A DNA stretch of 42,853 nt from Candidatus Pelagibacterales bacterium (lineage in GTDB: Bacteria; Pseudomonadota; Alphaproteobacteria; TMED109): the NCBI GenBank assembly GCA_002684605.1, contig NYVM01000029.1, forward strand, positions 1 through 42,853, in the 5' to 3' direction. A program made the position numbers and the translations under genes. Numbering within the stretch: the first letter of the stretch is position 1; each line of letters begins with the position of its first letter. Positions 1 through 9,201 of this stretch are shown here, piece after piece. The notes beneath the pieces are model-generated. The model was given only the letters and a program-made list of their open reading frames with translations. It was not told the origin of the DNA and ran no database searches.

Positions 1-87
1 AGGCCTTAGTAAACCATAGACATAGAAGCCATCACCAACCCAATGGCGATTTATTTCTTTAAAAACTCTAATAACTCTTTTAATCAT
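1..87 (-). CDS. Pirin family protein, 5' end only (partial)
   Basis: The first 29 codons of a minus-strand gene that runs off the left edge of the window. The translation contains HWVGDGF at residues 15-21, the conserved opening of the pirin N-terminal cupin (family motif of the type HWVGDGFPV). An AAGGAT ribosome site lies about 9 bases before the ATG at 87-85. Pirins are metal-binding cupins with roles as quercetinases or redox-sensitive regulators; which applies here cannot be told from 29 residues. It is divergent from the Sel1-repeat gene, so the interval 88-248 probably carries both promoters. Confidence 0.7.
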   Translation of the reverse strand, partial: MIKRVIRVFKEINRHWVGDGFYVYGLLRP

Positions 88-248
88 AAATTCTTATCCT
101 TATTAATATAAATAAACATTCTAATTATCATTTACCTTAAATGCTATAGGAAAATTTTTAGTATTTAGATGTGATCCATATTAAATTGAAGAAACGTAAT
201 GTGTACAAGCAACTTATTATTCTATGTAATATAACTTTAAGGATCATT

Positions 249-947
249 ATGAAGTATTTTAAAATTATATTTTTTTTAATTTGGGTAAATTTTTCTGTCT
301 CTTATGGAGCAGATTTACAAAAAGGATTAGATGCTGCAAGGTCTGGAGACTTTTCTACAGCTCTTAAAGAATGGAGACCACTTGCAGATAATGGTGAGGT
401 TATTCCTCAATATATGCTAGGACAAATGTATATATATGGACATGGTGTTGCTCAAGATACAAATGAAGCAATTAAATGGTTTCGTCTTGCTGCTGAGCAA
501 GGAGATATATCTTCACAAAGTACTCTTGGCTATATTTATACTAATGGAGATAATAACATCCGAGATGATGAAGAAGCTGTTAAGTGGTATCGTCTTGCAG
601 CAGAACAAGGAGATGCACTTTCTCAAAATAATTTAGGTTTAAAATATGCTAATGGAAAAGGTGTTACCCAAGATTATAAATTAGCAGTTAAACTATTTAG
701 TTATTCTGCAAAACAAGGGCACATGGATGCTCAAACCAGTTTAGGTTATATGTATGAAAATGGCCATGGTATTGATCAAAGTATGGTATTTGCTTATATG
801 TGGTATAATCTTGCTGCTGCCCAAGGGCAGAAAACTGCAAAAAATAATACTATGATTGTAGTTAAGAAGATGTCAGTAGCAGAAATAGAAGAAGCACAAA
901 CATTAGCAAAAAAATGTATAAGTAATAACTATCAAGGATGCCAGTAA
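249..947 (+). CDS. Exported Sel1-like repeat (TPR-like) protein
   Basis: A 232-residue protein beginning with a signal peptide (MKYFKIIFFLIW..., cleavage probably after VSYGA). It is followed by four to five Sel1-like repeats with the AEQGD...AQ..LG..Y.NG.G pattern (for example WFRLAAEQGD, WYRLAAEQGD, MWYNLAAAQG). Sel1 repeats form alpha/alpha solenoids that bind partner proteins, often at the envelope; no enzyme domain is seen. I chose the ATG at 249 because AAGGA lies 5 bases upstream and a signal peptide follows directly. An in-frame GTG at 171 would add 26 unlikely residues ahead of the signal. It stands alone, with a 190-base gap to the next gene. Confidence 0.85.
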   Translation: MKYFKIIFFLIWVNFSVSYGADLQKGLDAARSGDFSTALKEWRPLADNGEVIPQYMLGQMYIYGHGVAQDTNEAIKWFRLAAEQGDISSQSTLGYIYTNGDNNIRDDEEAVKWYRLAAEQGDALSQNNLGLKYANGKGVTQDYKLAVKLFSYSAKQGHMDAQTSLGYMYENGHGIDQSMVFAYMWYNLAAAQGQKTAKNNTMIVVKKMSVAEIEEAQTLAKKCISNNYQGCQ

Positions 948-1137
948 ACATTTAACTCTTACAGTGTTCTAACATGATATAAATACTATACAAAATTCTT
1001 AAATAATTGATTTTAGGCTCAAGTCTATTGTTATCAATTAAACCTATAAATTCATTATATATTAATATTATTTAAATTATTGTTTAACATTTTTTTTATT
1101 TAATACTAGGCTCAATTAGTATTTTACAGGAGAATGA

Positions 1138-3609
1138 ATGTCTATTCCTAAAAAAGCTAAAGTAATAATAATAGGTGGAGGAGTTATTGGATGTTCTGTA
1201 GCATACCACCTTGGAAAAATTGGATGGAAAGATGTAGTTTTACTTGAAAGAAAACAATTAACTTGTGGCACTACCTGGCATGCTGCTGGTTTGATTGCTC
1301 AATTAAGAGCAACCAAAAACATGACTCGACTAGCAAAGTATTCTCAAGAACTATACCAAGAACTTGAAAAAGAAACAGGCCTTTCAACTGGTTTTAAACG
1401 TAATGGGTCAATTACTGTAGCATTAAATAATGAACGTATGGAAGAATTAAAAAGATCTGCAGGAATGGCTCGGTCTTTTGGAGTAGAAATAGATGAGATC
1501 ACACCTGATGAAATTGCTGAAAAATATCCAACATTAAAAGTTGATGATGCAGTAGGTGGATTATGGCTTCCAAAAGATGGACAAGCAGATCCCGTTAATA
1601 TTACACAAGCCTTAGCTAAAGGAGCACGAAACTTTGGTGTGAATATAATTCAAGGTATTAAGGTAACCGATATAGACCAAACTAATAACAAAGTTAAGGG
1701 AGTTATGACGTCAGATGGGTATATAGAATGCGATTATATAGTAAATGCAGCAGGAATGTGGGCTCATGAAATAGGAAAAAAAGCTGGCGTAGCTATCCCC
1801 CTTCATGCATGTGAACATTTTTATATAGTAACAGAAAATATACAAGGGTTAAAACCTAACCTTCCTGTACTAAGAGTTCCTGATGAAAGTTCCTACTATA
1901 AAGAAGATGCAGGAAAAATTCTTCTAGGATGTTTTGAACTTAAATCTAAACCTTGGGGTATGAATGGTATTTCAGAAGATTTTGAATTTGATACCCTTCC
2001 CGATGATTTTGATCATTTTGAACCAATTCTAGAAAAAGCAATCAAGCGTTTACCCTATATGGAGACAGCGGGTATACATACATTTTTTAACGGTCCAGAA
2101 AGTTTTACCGCCGATGATCGATATTTATTAGGAGAAGCACCAGAATTAAAAAATTTCTTTGTTGCTGCAGGTTTTAATTCTGTTGGAATTCAATCCGCTG
2201 GAGGAGTAGGAAAAGTACTTGCTGATTGGATGGATAAAGGTAACTCTCAAATTGATTTATGGGATGTTGATATAAGAAGAGTACAACCTTTTCAAAATAA
2301 TCGTAATTATTTGAAAGAGAGAGTCTCAGAAACATTAGGATTATTATATGCTGATCATTTCCCTTATAGACAAGTTGAAACAGCGAGAAATATTAGACTT
2401 TCGCCAATTCACGAAAAACTTAAAAATTTAGGAGCATGCTTTGGAGAAGCATCAGGTTGGGAAAGAGCAAATTGGTTTTTACCTCATAAAGAATTTAAAA
2501 AAGGAATTGTTCCTAAATATGAATATAGCTGGAAACGTCAAAATTGGTTTCAATATAGTGCAGATGAACATCATGCTATAAGAAATAAAGTAGGACTATT
2601 TGATATGTCCAGCTTTGGTAAAATTAAAGTAATAGGAAAAGATTCTGAAGATGTGTTACAAAGGATCGCTGCAAATAATGTAGCTATAGAACCTGGTAAA
2701 ATAATATATACACAGTTTTTAAATGAAACAGGTTCTATTGAAGCTGATGTCACTATTACAAGACTTACATTGGAAGAGTTTCTAATAGTTACCCCAGCAG
2801 ACACTATTCATAGAGACCTTCATTGGATAAAAAAAAATATTCCTAACAATGCTCATGCAGTTGCAATAGATGTAACAGTCTCTGAAGCAGTTTTTGTAAT
2901 AATGGGCCCACAATCTAGAGAATTTTTACAACCCATGATATCAAATAGTTTATCTAACAATGATTTTCCTTTCTCATGTATGCAAGAAATTGATATAGGT
3001 TATGCTAAAGCAAGAGCTCATCGTGTGTCATATGTAGGAGAACTTGGATGGGAAATATATGTAGCTAATGATTTGTCAAATCATGTATTTGATAAATTGA
3101 TGGAAAGAAATATTGATCATCCTATTAAACTCTGTGGACTTCATGCAATGGATAGCTGCAGAATAGAAAAAGGCTATAGACATTTTGGATATGATATATC
3201 AAATGAAGATAATGTTTTAGAAGCAGGCTTAGGGTTTGTGGTAAAAGAAAATAAACCTGATGGTAAATTTGGAAGTATGATTGGAAAAAATGCCATAATC
3301 AAAAAAAGAAACGAAGGTTTTAAAAATATATTATTACAATTTCGTCTAAAAGATTCCGAACCTTTATTATATCATAATGAACCTATTCTACGTGACGGTA
3401 AAATTGTAGGGCATATTACTAGTGGCAATTATGGTCATCATTTGAAGGGTGCGGTAGGACTTGGATATATTAAATGTAAAGAAATTGGTGAAAGTTTAAA
3501 AAATATATTAGCATCAAATTATCAAATCGATGTAGCGGGAAGTATCATTGATGCTGATGTAAGTATTCAATCAATGTATGACCCTAAATCTTTAAAAACA
3601 AAATTGTAA
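1138..3609 (+). CDS. Dimethylglycine/sarcosine dehydrogenase-like FAD protein with GcvT domain
   Basis: An 823-residue two-module enzyme of the DMGDH/SARDH type. The N-terminal DAO-fold oxidase has a dinucleotide motif GGGVIG at 13-18 and TWHAAGL at 46-52, in which H48 matches the histidine that carries covalent FAD in DMGDH. An FAO-middle segment follows, and from about residue 420 a GcvT-type folate-binding aminomethyltransferase domain runs to the end. The family oxidatively demethylates N-methylated glycines and hands the one-carbon unit to tetrahydrofolate. AGGAGA lies just before the ATG. The SDR follows 14 bases downstream and is probably cotranscribed. The exact methylamine (dimethylglycine, sarcosine or another) cannot be fixed by sequence; the family is certain. 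Confidence 0.88.
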   Translation: MSIPKKAKVIIIGGGVIGCSVAYHLGKIGWKDVVLLERKQLTCGTTWHAAGLIAQLRATKNMTRLAKYSQELYQELEKETGLSTGFKRNGSITVALNNERMEELKRSAGMARSFGVEIDEITPDEIAEKYPTLKVDDAVGGLWLPKDGQADPVNITQALAKGARNFGVNIIQGIKVTDIDQTNNKVKGVMTSDGYIECDYIVNAAGMWAHEIGKKAGVAIPLHACEHFYIVTENIQGLKPNLPVLRVPDESSYYKEDAGKILLGCFELKSKPWGMNGISEDFEFDTLPDDFDHFEPILEKAIKRLPYMETAGIHTFFNGPESFTADDRYLLGEAPELKNFFVAAGFNSVGIQSAGGVGKVLADWMDKGNSQIDLWDVDIRRVQPFQNNRNYLKERVSETLGLLYADHFPYRQVETARNIRLSPIHEKLKNLGACFGEASGWERANWFLPHKEFKKGIVPKYEYSWKRQNWFQYSADEHHAIRNKVGLFDMSSFGKIKVIGKDSEDVLQRIAANNVAIEPGKIIYTQFLNETGSIEADVTITRLTLEEFLIVTPADTIHRDLHWIKKNIPNNAHAVAIDVTVSEAVFVIMGPQSREFLQPMISNSLSNNDFPFSCMQEIDIGYAKARAHRVSYVGELGWEIYVANDLSNHVFDKLMERNIDHPIKLCGLHAMDSCRIEKGYRHFGYDISNEDNVLEAGLGFVVKENKPDGKFGSMIGKNAIIKKRNEGFKNILLQFRLKDSEPLLYHNEPILRDGKIVGHITSGNYGHHLKGAVGLGYIKCKEIGESLKNILASNYQIDVAGSIIDADVSIQSMYDPKSLKTKL

Positions 3610-3623
3610 TCGGAGAATAAGTT

Positions 3624-4388
3624 TTGAGATTAAAAGGAAAAGTAGCCTTTATAACTGGAGGGGGTGGTGGAATAGGTCGTGCGACTGCTGAACGTTTTGC
3701 TGAAGAAGGAGCTAAAGTAATGATAGCAGAAATTGATGAAAAGACTGGAAAAGAAGCTGCTATATCTGCCAAAAATAAAGGAAAGAAGTCAGGTGGAGAT
3801 GCTTATTTCCTTAAAACAAATGTTAGTGATGAAGAGAGCGTAAAGAAAGCAATTAGAAAAACCATAGAACTATATGGTAAAATTAATATACTTCATAATA
3901 ATGCCGGCGGATCAACACTACAAGATGGTCCAGTAACAGAAGCTCCATTAGAAGAGTTTTGGAGATGTATTAATTTAGATTTACTTGGCACCTTTCTTTG
4001 CTCAAAATACGCAATTCCTGAAATAGCTAAATCGGGAGGAGGTTCAGTGATTAATATGTCCTCAAATGTAGCCTTAATGGCTCTACCAGGAAGAGATTGC
4101 TATACAGCTGTTAAAGGAGCAATAACATCGATGACTCGATCAATGGCTGTTGAATACGCACCGGACAAAATTAGAGTTAACGCCATTGCACCCTCCGTAA
4201 CTTTATCAGACAGAGTTAAAAAATTATTAGAATCTAGTCCAGAAATTGATACAATATCTAAAACTCATTTATTAGGCTTAGGAGAGCCAATACATGTTGC
4301 AGATTTAGCTGTGTATCTAGCATCTAATGAATCTCCTATTACTACAGGACAAATAATTTCTGTTGATAGTGGAGTGACCATAGTTTAA
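3624..4388 (+). CDS. Short-chain dehydrogenase/reductase (SDR)
   Basis: A 254-residue classical SDR: cofactor motif TGGGGGIG at 11-18, NNAG at 92-95, catalytic Ser near 146-147, and Y160/K164 in CYTAVKG. The start is TTG, supported by GGAGA seven bases upstream and by the usual position of the glycine motif. It follows the DMGDH-like gene by 14 bases, which suggests a common transcript, but SDRs are too broad for a substrate call. Its stop codon shares the TTAA at 4385-4388 with the stop of the convergent methyltransferase gene. Confidence 0.85.
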   Translation: MRLKGKVAFITGGGGGIGRATAERFAEEGAKVMIAEIDEKTGKEAAISAKNKGKKSGGDAYFLKTNVSDEESVKKAIRKTIELYGKINILHNNAGGSTLQDGPVTEAPLEEFWRCINLDLLGTFLCSKYAIPEIAKSGGGSVINMSSNVALMALPGRDCYTAVKGAITSMTRSMAVEYAPDKIRVNAIAPSVTLSDRVKKLLESSPEIDTISKTHLLGLGEPIHVADLAVYLASNESPITTGQIISVDSGVTIV

Positions 4389-5047
4389 TCATGCACCTTA
4401 ATAAAGGTACATACTAAACCTAATTGATTTTCTTCAACCTTAGTTTCACCCTTTAAATCATAAATAGGTTTTGATGAGACTTTAACTATTTTAATTCTAC
4501 CAATTGTCTCTAATTTATTTAAAAATAAATCGAAACCTTGTTTCCTATAATGAAGGGCGTTTATTCCTAGAGTCAGCAAAGCATTTTTTTTACATATAGA
4601 TAATAAATTAATTATAGCATTAGGTCCTAAATGCCCGTGAGTGAAAGTTCCTACACTTATTAATGCTGAATAGTTATTTGAAATATTTTTTATTGGCTTA
4701 GTTAAATCTACATTATAAAAATTTCTATAAATATTTTTACTTTTTGCTATAGCTGTCATGTCAGGAGATATATCAACACCATCAATAATTAAATTAGAAT
4801 TAATAAAATATAATTCCTCTCCTACTAAACCAGTGCCACATCCTATATCACAGATATTTCCTTTACCCGTGTAATGTTTATAAAACTCTAAAGCAACACT
4901 TTTAGGGTAAACATAGTCTAAACCATTAGCAAATGTCTCATCATACGTTTTTGAAAAACGTTTATAATAATTAATGCTATCTTCTGGAGTTTTTAATTTA
5001 TATGCATCTTGCAAAAACTCATTAGCAATATTTTTTTTCTTAATCAT
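4385..5047 (-). CDS. Class I SAM-dependent methyltransferase
   Basis: A 220-residue protein with a clear Rossmann methyltransferase motif I (CDIGCGTGLVGEEL, about residues 65-78), an acidic post-I strand (DGVDIS) and a motif-II-like segment (YNVDLTKP). About 60 extra residues at the N terminus precede the core (SINYYKRFSKTYDETF), as in UbiE/Methyltransf_11-type enzymes. The substrate is unknown. It lies 21 bases downstream of the winged-helix gene on the same strand and is probably cotranscribed with it. It is convergent with the SDR, overlapping it by four bases. Confidence 0.8.
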   Translation of the reverse strand: MIKKKNIANEFLQDAYKLKTPEDSINYYKRFSKTYDETFANGLDYVYPKSVALEFYKHYTGKGNICDIGCGTGLVGEELYFINSNLIIDGVDISPDMTAIAKSKNIYRNFYNVDLTKPIKNISNNYSALISVGTFTHGHLGPNAIINLLSICKKNALLTLGINALHYRKQGFDLFLNKLETIGRIKIVKVSSKPIYDLKGETKVEENQLGLVCTFIKVHD

Positions 5048-5068
5048 AAATTTATTTTATTATATAAA

Positions 5069-5413
5069 TTAATAACCTTTATATATTTGAGCCCATGTTT
5101 CATATTCTTTTACAGTTATTTTTGAAGGTTTAATATTAAATTTTCTATGGTCTTTAGAATCAACTACTTTAATCAAGTATCCTTGAGCGACAGCATTATC
5201 TATTATTTTAAATACTGTGGGTCTTGATATATTTGACAAAAATTTTTCTCTTAATAACTGTTCTGTGTTAAGATCCTCTTTTTTATAAAAAAATATTAGC
5301 ACTTGAAACCATATAAATGTTGAATAAATACTAATTCTAAAAAATTTTACGCTACCCGTATTTCCATTATTTAAATCTAAATTTAAGGTAGTTAATAACT
5401 TTAAATAATTCAT
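5069..5413 (-). CDS. Small winged-helix (MarR-like) DNA-binding protein
   Basis: A 114-residue protein whose second half reads as a recognition helix and wing: SRPTVFKIIDNAVAQGYL, then a DSKDHRKFNIKPS wing. This is the layout of MarR-type regulators, where a DxxDxR/K wing follows the helix. The N-terminal half (residues 1-45) is weakly conserved and lacks the long dimerisation helix of full-length MarR proteins, so it may be a minimal wHTH protein. It precedes the methyltransferase and lies 113 bases downstream of the persulfide-dioxygenase-like gene. It could regulate either; this is inference. Confidence 0.65.
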   Translation of the reverse strand: MNYLKLLTTLNLDLNNGNTGSVKFFRISIYSTFIWFQVLIFFYKKEDLNTEQLLREKFLSNISRPTVFKIIDNAVAQGYLIKVVDSKDHRKFNIKPSKITVKEYETWAQIYKGY

Positions 5414-5526
5414 ATATTACCCCTTTATTACACAATGAATTAGATTGTAAAACTCTAAAATAATGATATAAAGTTAAAAATTAATTGTAAATATTAATTA
5501 AATTTATTTTATTACATAAATTATAT

Positions 5527-6384
5527 TTATCTATAATTCTGGATTGGGATTTTTATATATTTTACTCCATTGCTTTCTTGCTTACCTAAATCACCATTTC
5601 TAATATTGACTTGAATAGAAGGATAAATTAAATTTGGTGGCTCTATTTCAGAATCTCTCTTATTTCTTAATTTAACAAACTCAGATAAGGAAACATTTTT
5701 ATTAATCATAATATTTTTTTCATTTTGTATACCTACTGTACTCATGCACTTCTGGCCACCAAATACTTTTGGATAATCATGACAGATATAAATTTTTGTT
5801 TTTGGTGGTAAACTTAATATTTTTTTTATAGATTTATATAAAATAGATGAACTACCTCCTGGAAAATCTGCCCTTGCAGTTCCTTGATTTGGCATAAATA
5901 ATGTATCACCCACAAATATTCTATCTTTTACATAATATGAAACACAACCAGGAGTATGTCCTGGTGAATTAATAACAGTAATATTGAGATTACCTATTTT
6001 AATAATTTCATTGTCGAAGAATAATTTATCAAAATGTTTTCCTTCATGTTGCACTTCATTATTAATATTAAATATATCTGCCCAATAATTAAGTATAGAT
6101 TTTACTCCTTCTCCAATCCCTACTTTAATATTAAGTTTTGATTTTAGATAACCCGCAGCTGTAAAATGATCGGCATGAATATGCGTTTCTAAAACCCAGG
6201 TACATTTTAAATTATTTTTTTTAATAAATTTAATAATTTTATCGGCATTAACATTAGCGTACTTTCCTGTATATTGATTGTATTCAAGAACAGGATCAAT
6301 AATGGCACATATGGAAGTATCACTATCAATTATCACATAACTAAAAGTAGATGATGCTTTATCATAGAAATACTTTACTCTCAT
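5527..6384 (-). CDS. ETHE1/Blh-type MBL-fold protein (probable persulfide dioxygenase)
   Basis: A 285-residue metallo-beta-lactamase-fold protein. Metal ligands are visible: THIHADH gives H68, H70, D72 and H73; H143 in SPGHTPG; D160 in VGDTLF; H202 in ICHDYP. The stretch DTLFMPNQGTARADFPGG is typical of the ETHE1/Blh branch, which oxidises glutathione persulfide to sulfite with one mononuclear iron. It overlaps the upstream TauE/SafE gene by 4 bases (ATGA), matching the blh-tauE arrangement of bigR-type sulfide detoxification operons. A separate rhodanese domain is absent. Together with fccAB at 22.5-24.1 kb this argues for sulfide handling. Confidence 0.82.
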   Translation of the reverse strand: MRVKYFYDKASSTFSYVIIDSDTSICAIIDPVLEYNQYTGKYANVNADKIIKFIKKNNLKCTWVLETHIHADHFTAAGYLKSKLNIKVGIGEGVKSILNYWADIFNINNEVQHEGKHFDKLFFDNEIIKIGNLNITVINSPGHTPGCVSYYVKDRIFVGDTLFMPNQGTARADFPGGSSSILYKSIKKILSLPPKTKIYICHDYPKVFGGQKCMSTVGIQNEKNIMINKNVSLSEFVKLRNKRDSEIEPPNLIYPSIQVNIRNGDLGKQESNGVKYIKIPIQNYR

Positions 6385-7178
6385 ATTATGACTTCTTTAA
6401 TAAGGATTAAAAAACCAATTAACAAAATAAACCAGCCAAAGCATTTTTTTAGAATAGAAGATTTTGTTTTCTTAGATAAAAATACACCCATTATCATGCC
6501 TAATGTGGTAAAACTCATAATTCCTAACAGGATATAAATATTAATACTTACTCCTGATTGATAATCTCCTAGAAAGCCAAATAAAGATTTTATAAAAATA
6601 ATGAAAAGAGAGCTACCAACTGCAGCTTTCATATCTAAGCCTGTAAATAATACTAACGCAGGTATTATTAAGAAACCGCCTCCTGCTCCTATTATTCCAG
6701 TGAAAAAACCAACTGCAATACCTTCGATAATAATAATAACATTATTTGTAAAGGAAGGATTATTTGCTATAGCGCTATTTTTATTATCCTTTGATCTAAT
6801 CATAAATATTGCTGCTAAAATCATTAATATTGAAAACAAGAACATAATAAAATGATCTTTAGTAATAATGAAATCTAATAAATTAATATTATCTGGCAAA
6901 ACTGGAAGGAAGTACCTTCTCGTTAAATAAACTGCTATTAAAGACGGAATGGCGAATATTAATGCAATAGAAAAATTAATTTGCTTATTTTTTATATAAC
7001 TCAAACTACCTATTAAAGCTGTTAGGCCTACAATGATTAATGAATAACTTGTCGCTAATGTCGGGTTAACCCCAATAAAGTAAACTAAAATAGGTAAGAT
7101 TAAAATGGAACCACCAGCACCAATACTTCCTAATACAAACCCCATAATACTAGAAAGAAAATATCCTGTTATTATCAT
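6381..7178 (-). CDS. TauE/SafE family membrane exporter (probable sulfite/sulfur anion)
   Basis: A 265-residue membrane protein with about eight hydrophobic segments and two glycine-rich inverted repeats, GSIGAGGSILILP near residue 17 and GIIGAGGGFLIIP near 160. The paired G-x-G-A-G-G motif is the TauE/SafE (DUF81) signature. The family exports small sulfur anions such as sulfite or sulfoacetate. Translational coupling to the Blh-type enzyme makes removal of sulfite made by persulfide oxidation the most likely role. It is first in its operon; the upstream interval carries two inverted repeats listed separately. Confidence 0.85.
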   Translation of the reverse strand: MIITGYFLSSIMGFVLGSIGAGGSILILPILVYFIGVNPTLATSYSLIIVGLTALIGSLSYIKNKQINFSIALIFAIPSLIAVYLTRRYFLPVLPDNINLLDFIITKDHFIMFLFSILMILAAIFMIRSKDNKNSAIANNPSFTNNVIIIIEGIAVGFFTGIIGAGGGFLIIPALVLFTGLDMKAAVGSSLFIIFIKSLFGFLGDYQSGVSINIYILLGIMSFTTLGMIMGVFLSKKTKSSILKKCFGWFILLIGFLILIKEVII

Positions 7179-7483
7179 TAAATTCTATTTTTATTTGTGA
7201 ATATCTTAGAGGGATAAGTTACTTTATTTATTTTGCCGGTAACTTGTTTTAAGCTAATTAATATATTTTCCATAATTAACTATATTATATTAATTAGATA
7301 TGTAAAGACACAATCATTATGCAATTTAGCAATTTATCTTATAAAACTAATTCAATAAAAATATTTTTTCTAAACTTATTCATAAATTACATGCAAGTTA
7401 TGCAATAAAAATTCTTGAATATTATATTTAATTTAGGTGAATATAATATATAAAATTATTAATTAAATAATAAAGGATACGAT
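7179..7483. promoter_or_regulatory. Divergent intergenic region with two inverted repeats
   Basis: 305 bases between the TauE/SafE gene (minus) and the ketopantoate-reductase-family gene (plus), with no credible ORF. Two symmetrical elements stand out. AAGTTAC (7216-7222) is matched by GTAACTT (7239-7245), with a 16-base spacer containing the only GC cluster (gccgg). TAATTAA (7273-7279) is matched by TTAATTA (7290-7296), centred on an AT-only core. Either could be an operator for the sulfide operon, and the first could also form a leader hairpin in the tauE transcript. In DNA this AT-rich, the second repeat could arise by chance. Confidence 0.35.
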
Positions 7484-8407
7484 ATGAAAATAGTTATTAT
7501 GGGAACTGGAGGAGTAGGAGGATATTTTGGTGCTAAACTTGCAAATGCTGGTCATGATGTAGCTTTTATTGCAAGAGGGAAACATTTAGAAGCTATTAAA
7601 AAAAATGGTTTAAAAATCCTAAGTGAATTAGGCGACATGATAATACATCCTGCAAAAGCAAGTGATAAACCATCAGACTTTGGCATTGCTGATGTAGTTC
7701 TTTTTTGTGTAAAGTCATTCGATACAGAGTCTTCTTCTTATTTAATAAAGCCTGTTGTTGGCACAGAAACTATAGTAATACCTTTTCTTAATGGATTAGG
7801 TCATATTGAAATTATGCAAAAAGTTTTAGGAGTTAATAATGTTATAGGTGGTGTTGCTGCTATTAGTGCATTGATCTCTGAACCTGGTGTTATAAGACAT
7901 AACTCAGGTATGCAAATGCTAAAATTTGGGGCATTTGATAATATAAAAACTACAAAAATTTTAGAATTTAAGAATGCATGTGAAGAATCTGGAATTAATA
8001 ATTCTATTCCTGATAATATTGAAAGTGACTTGTGGCAAAAAGTTATCATGATATGTACAATGGCTGGAGCTAACTGTCTAACTAGGTTGCCATTAGGTGA
8101 ATGCCTCTCAAACCCTGATACTAGAAATTTTATGAAAAAATTAACTGAAGAAGCATTAGCTGTAGCTATAGCTGAAAATATAATATTGCCTGACAATCAA
8201 GTAGAGCTAACTATGAAACTATTAGATTCTTTACCGCCTCCAATGAAGGCATCCATTTTACATGCACTTGAAAATGGAGAAAAGTTAGAATCCTCTGCTT
8301 TAAATGGAGCTATAGATAGACTTGGAGTTAAACACGGTATTGATACGTATATGCATAAAGCTGTCTATGCAGCATTATCTCCTCATGAAAATGGTTCTAA
8401 TAAATAG
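7484..8407 (+). CDS. Ketopantoate reductase family (ApbA/PanE) dehydrogenase
   Basis: A 307-residue NADPH-dependent 2-oxoacid reductase. The N-terminal Rossmann motif is GTGGVGGYFG at 7-16, with R31 in the place that binds the NADPH phosphate. K186 in DLWQK matches the catalytic lysine of PanE, and the C-terminal helical domain is complete. PanE makes pantoate for CoA synthesis, but many paralogues reduce other 2-oxo acids, so the symbol is withheld. AAGGA precedes the ATG. It is monocistronic, 137 bases before a TetR regulator on the same strand. Confidence 0.82.
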   Translation: MKIVIMGTGGVGGYFGAKLANAGHDVAFIARGKHLEAIKKNGLKILSELGDMIIHPAKASDKPSDFGIADVVLFCVKSFDTESSSYLIKPVVGTETIVIPFLNGLGHIEIMQKVLGVNNVIGGVAAISALISEPGVIRHNSGMQMLKFGAFDNIKTTKILEFKNACEESGINNSIPDNIESDLWQKVIMICTMAGANCLTRLPLGECLSNPDTRNFMKKLTEEALAVAIAENIILPDNQVELTMKLLDSLPPPMKASILHALENGEKLESSALNGAIDRLGVKHGIDTYMHKAVYAALSPHENGSNK

Positions 8408-8544
8408 TTACTCATTATAATTAATTAAATTTTATAAAATGGATTAGAAGGTAATTAAATAAATATTATATTTAAAGTTTACAGGTAAATATATTCTGTA
8501 TATTACTAAGCTATAAATATATATGCTTTTATGGGAGGGGCAGC

Positions 8545-9201
8545 ATGAGTCTTAAAAAAGTAGGCAGACCAAAAAAATTAGATAGACAGAATGTAATTGA
8601 CGTAGCGTTTAATGAATATTGGTTGCATGGAATACATGAAGTTTCCGTAACTAAAATTGCTCAATTATCTAAAACATCAAGACCTGGAATATATGTTGAG
8701 TTTGGTAGTGAAGATAAACTGAAAGCTGAAGTTTTGAGGAAATATATTAAAGAAAGTGTTTATCCCGTTTATGAAAGTTATAATAATTATAAAAGATTTC
8801 CAAATCAATTGATGAATAATTATAATGCTATTATTTACGATGGAAATGAATTTGTAACAGACAATAAAAGTTATTTTAAAATTAAAAGGCCTAAAAAATC
8901 AGTAGGATGCATGATGGTTAGAAGCATTTTAAATATTAATAAATTAGGACCTTTAGCTTCAAAAGAAATAAAAGAAATAAATAAATATAGAAAGAAAATG
9001 ATAAAAACGTATATTTTAAATGCACAAAATGATGAAGTTCTTTATAAAAATTTTGATATTGATTTTTTTATAAATTTTATTCTAGAGCAGTTTAAGTTTG
9101 TACAATTAATGAGATTAGAGGGAAGCTCTAAAACGTATATTAAACAAGTATTAAACGCATCATTAGATCCATTTTATAAAAAAAAAGAATTTCTTAATTA
9201 A
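8545..9201 (+). CDS. TetR/AcrR family transcriptional regulator
   Basis: A 218-residue protein with an N-terminal TetR helix-turn-helix (KVGRPKKLDRQNVIDVAFNE, then VTKIAQLSKTSRPGIYVEFGS, residues 1-60). The C-terminal ligand-binding domain of about 150 residues is divergent and rich in Lys and Ile. A strong ribosome site GGGAGGGG precedes the ATG. It is convergent with the terminal gene of the large catabolic operon and shares the TTAA at 9198-9201 with the RidA stop codon. Its target is unknown; the neighbouring reductase gene or the catabolic operon are candidates. Confidence 0.85.
   Translation: MSLKKVGRPKKLDRQNVIDVAFNEYWLHGIHEVSVTKIAQLSKTSRPGIYVEFGSEDKLKAEVLRKYIKESVYPVYESYNNYKRFPNQLMNNYNAIIYDGNEFVTDNKSYFKIKRPKKSVGCMMVRSILNINKLGPLASKEIKEINKYRKKMIKTYILNAQNDEVLYKNFDIDFFINFILEQFKFVQLMRLEGSSKTYIKQVLNASLDPFYKKKEFLN

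Noticed and set aside
171..248. Longer N terminus for the Sel1-repeat gene from a GTG start
   Set aside because: It lacks a ribosome site and would put 26 charged residues before a clear signal peptide; the ATG at 249 has AAGGA upstream.
948..1137. Small gene between the Sel1 and DMGDH-like genes
   Set aside because: No frame with a plausible start and ribosome site was found; it reads as a plain AT-rich promoter region.
6601..6855. Plus-strand 84-codon ORF opposite the TauE/SafE gene
   Set aside because: It is the complement of hydrophobic transmembrane codons, giving a Pro/Lys/Ile-rich product typical of a shadow frame.
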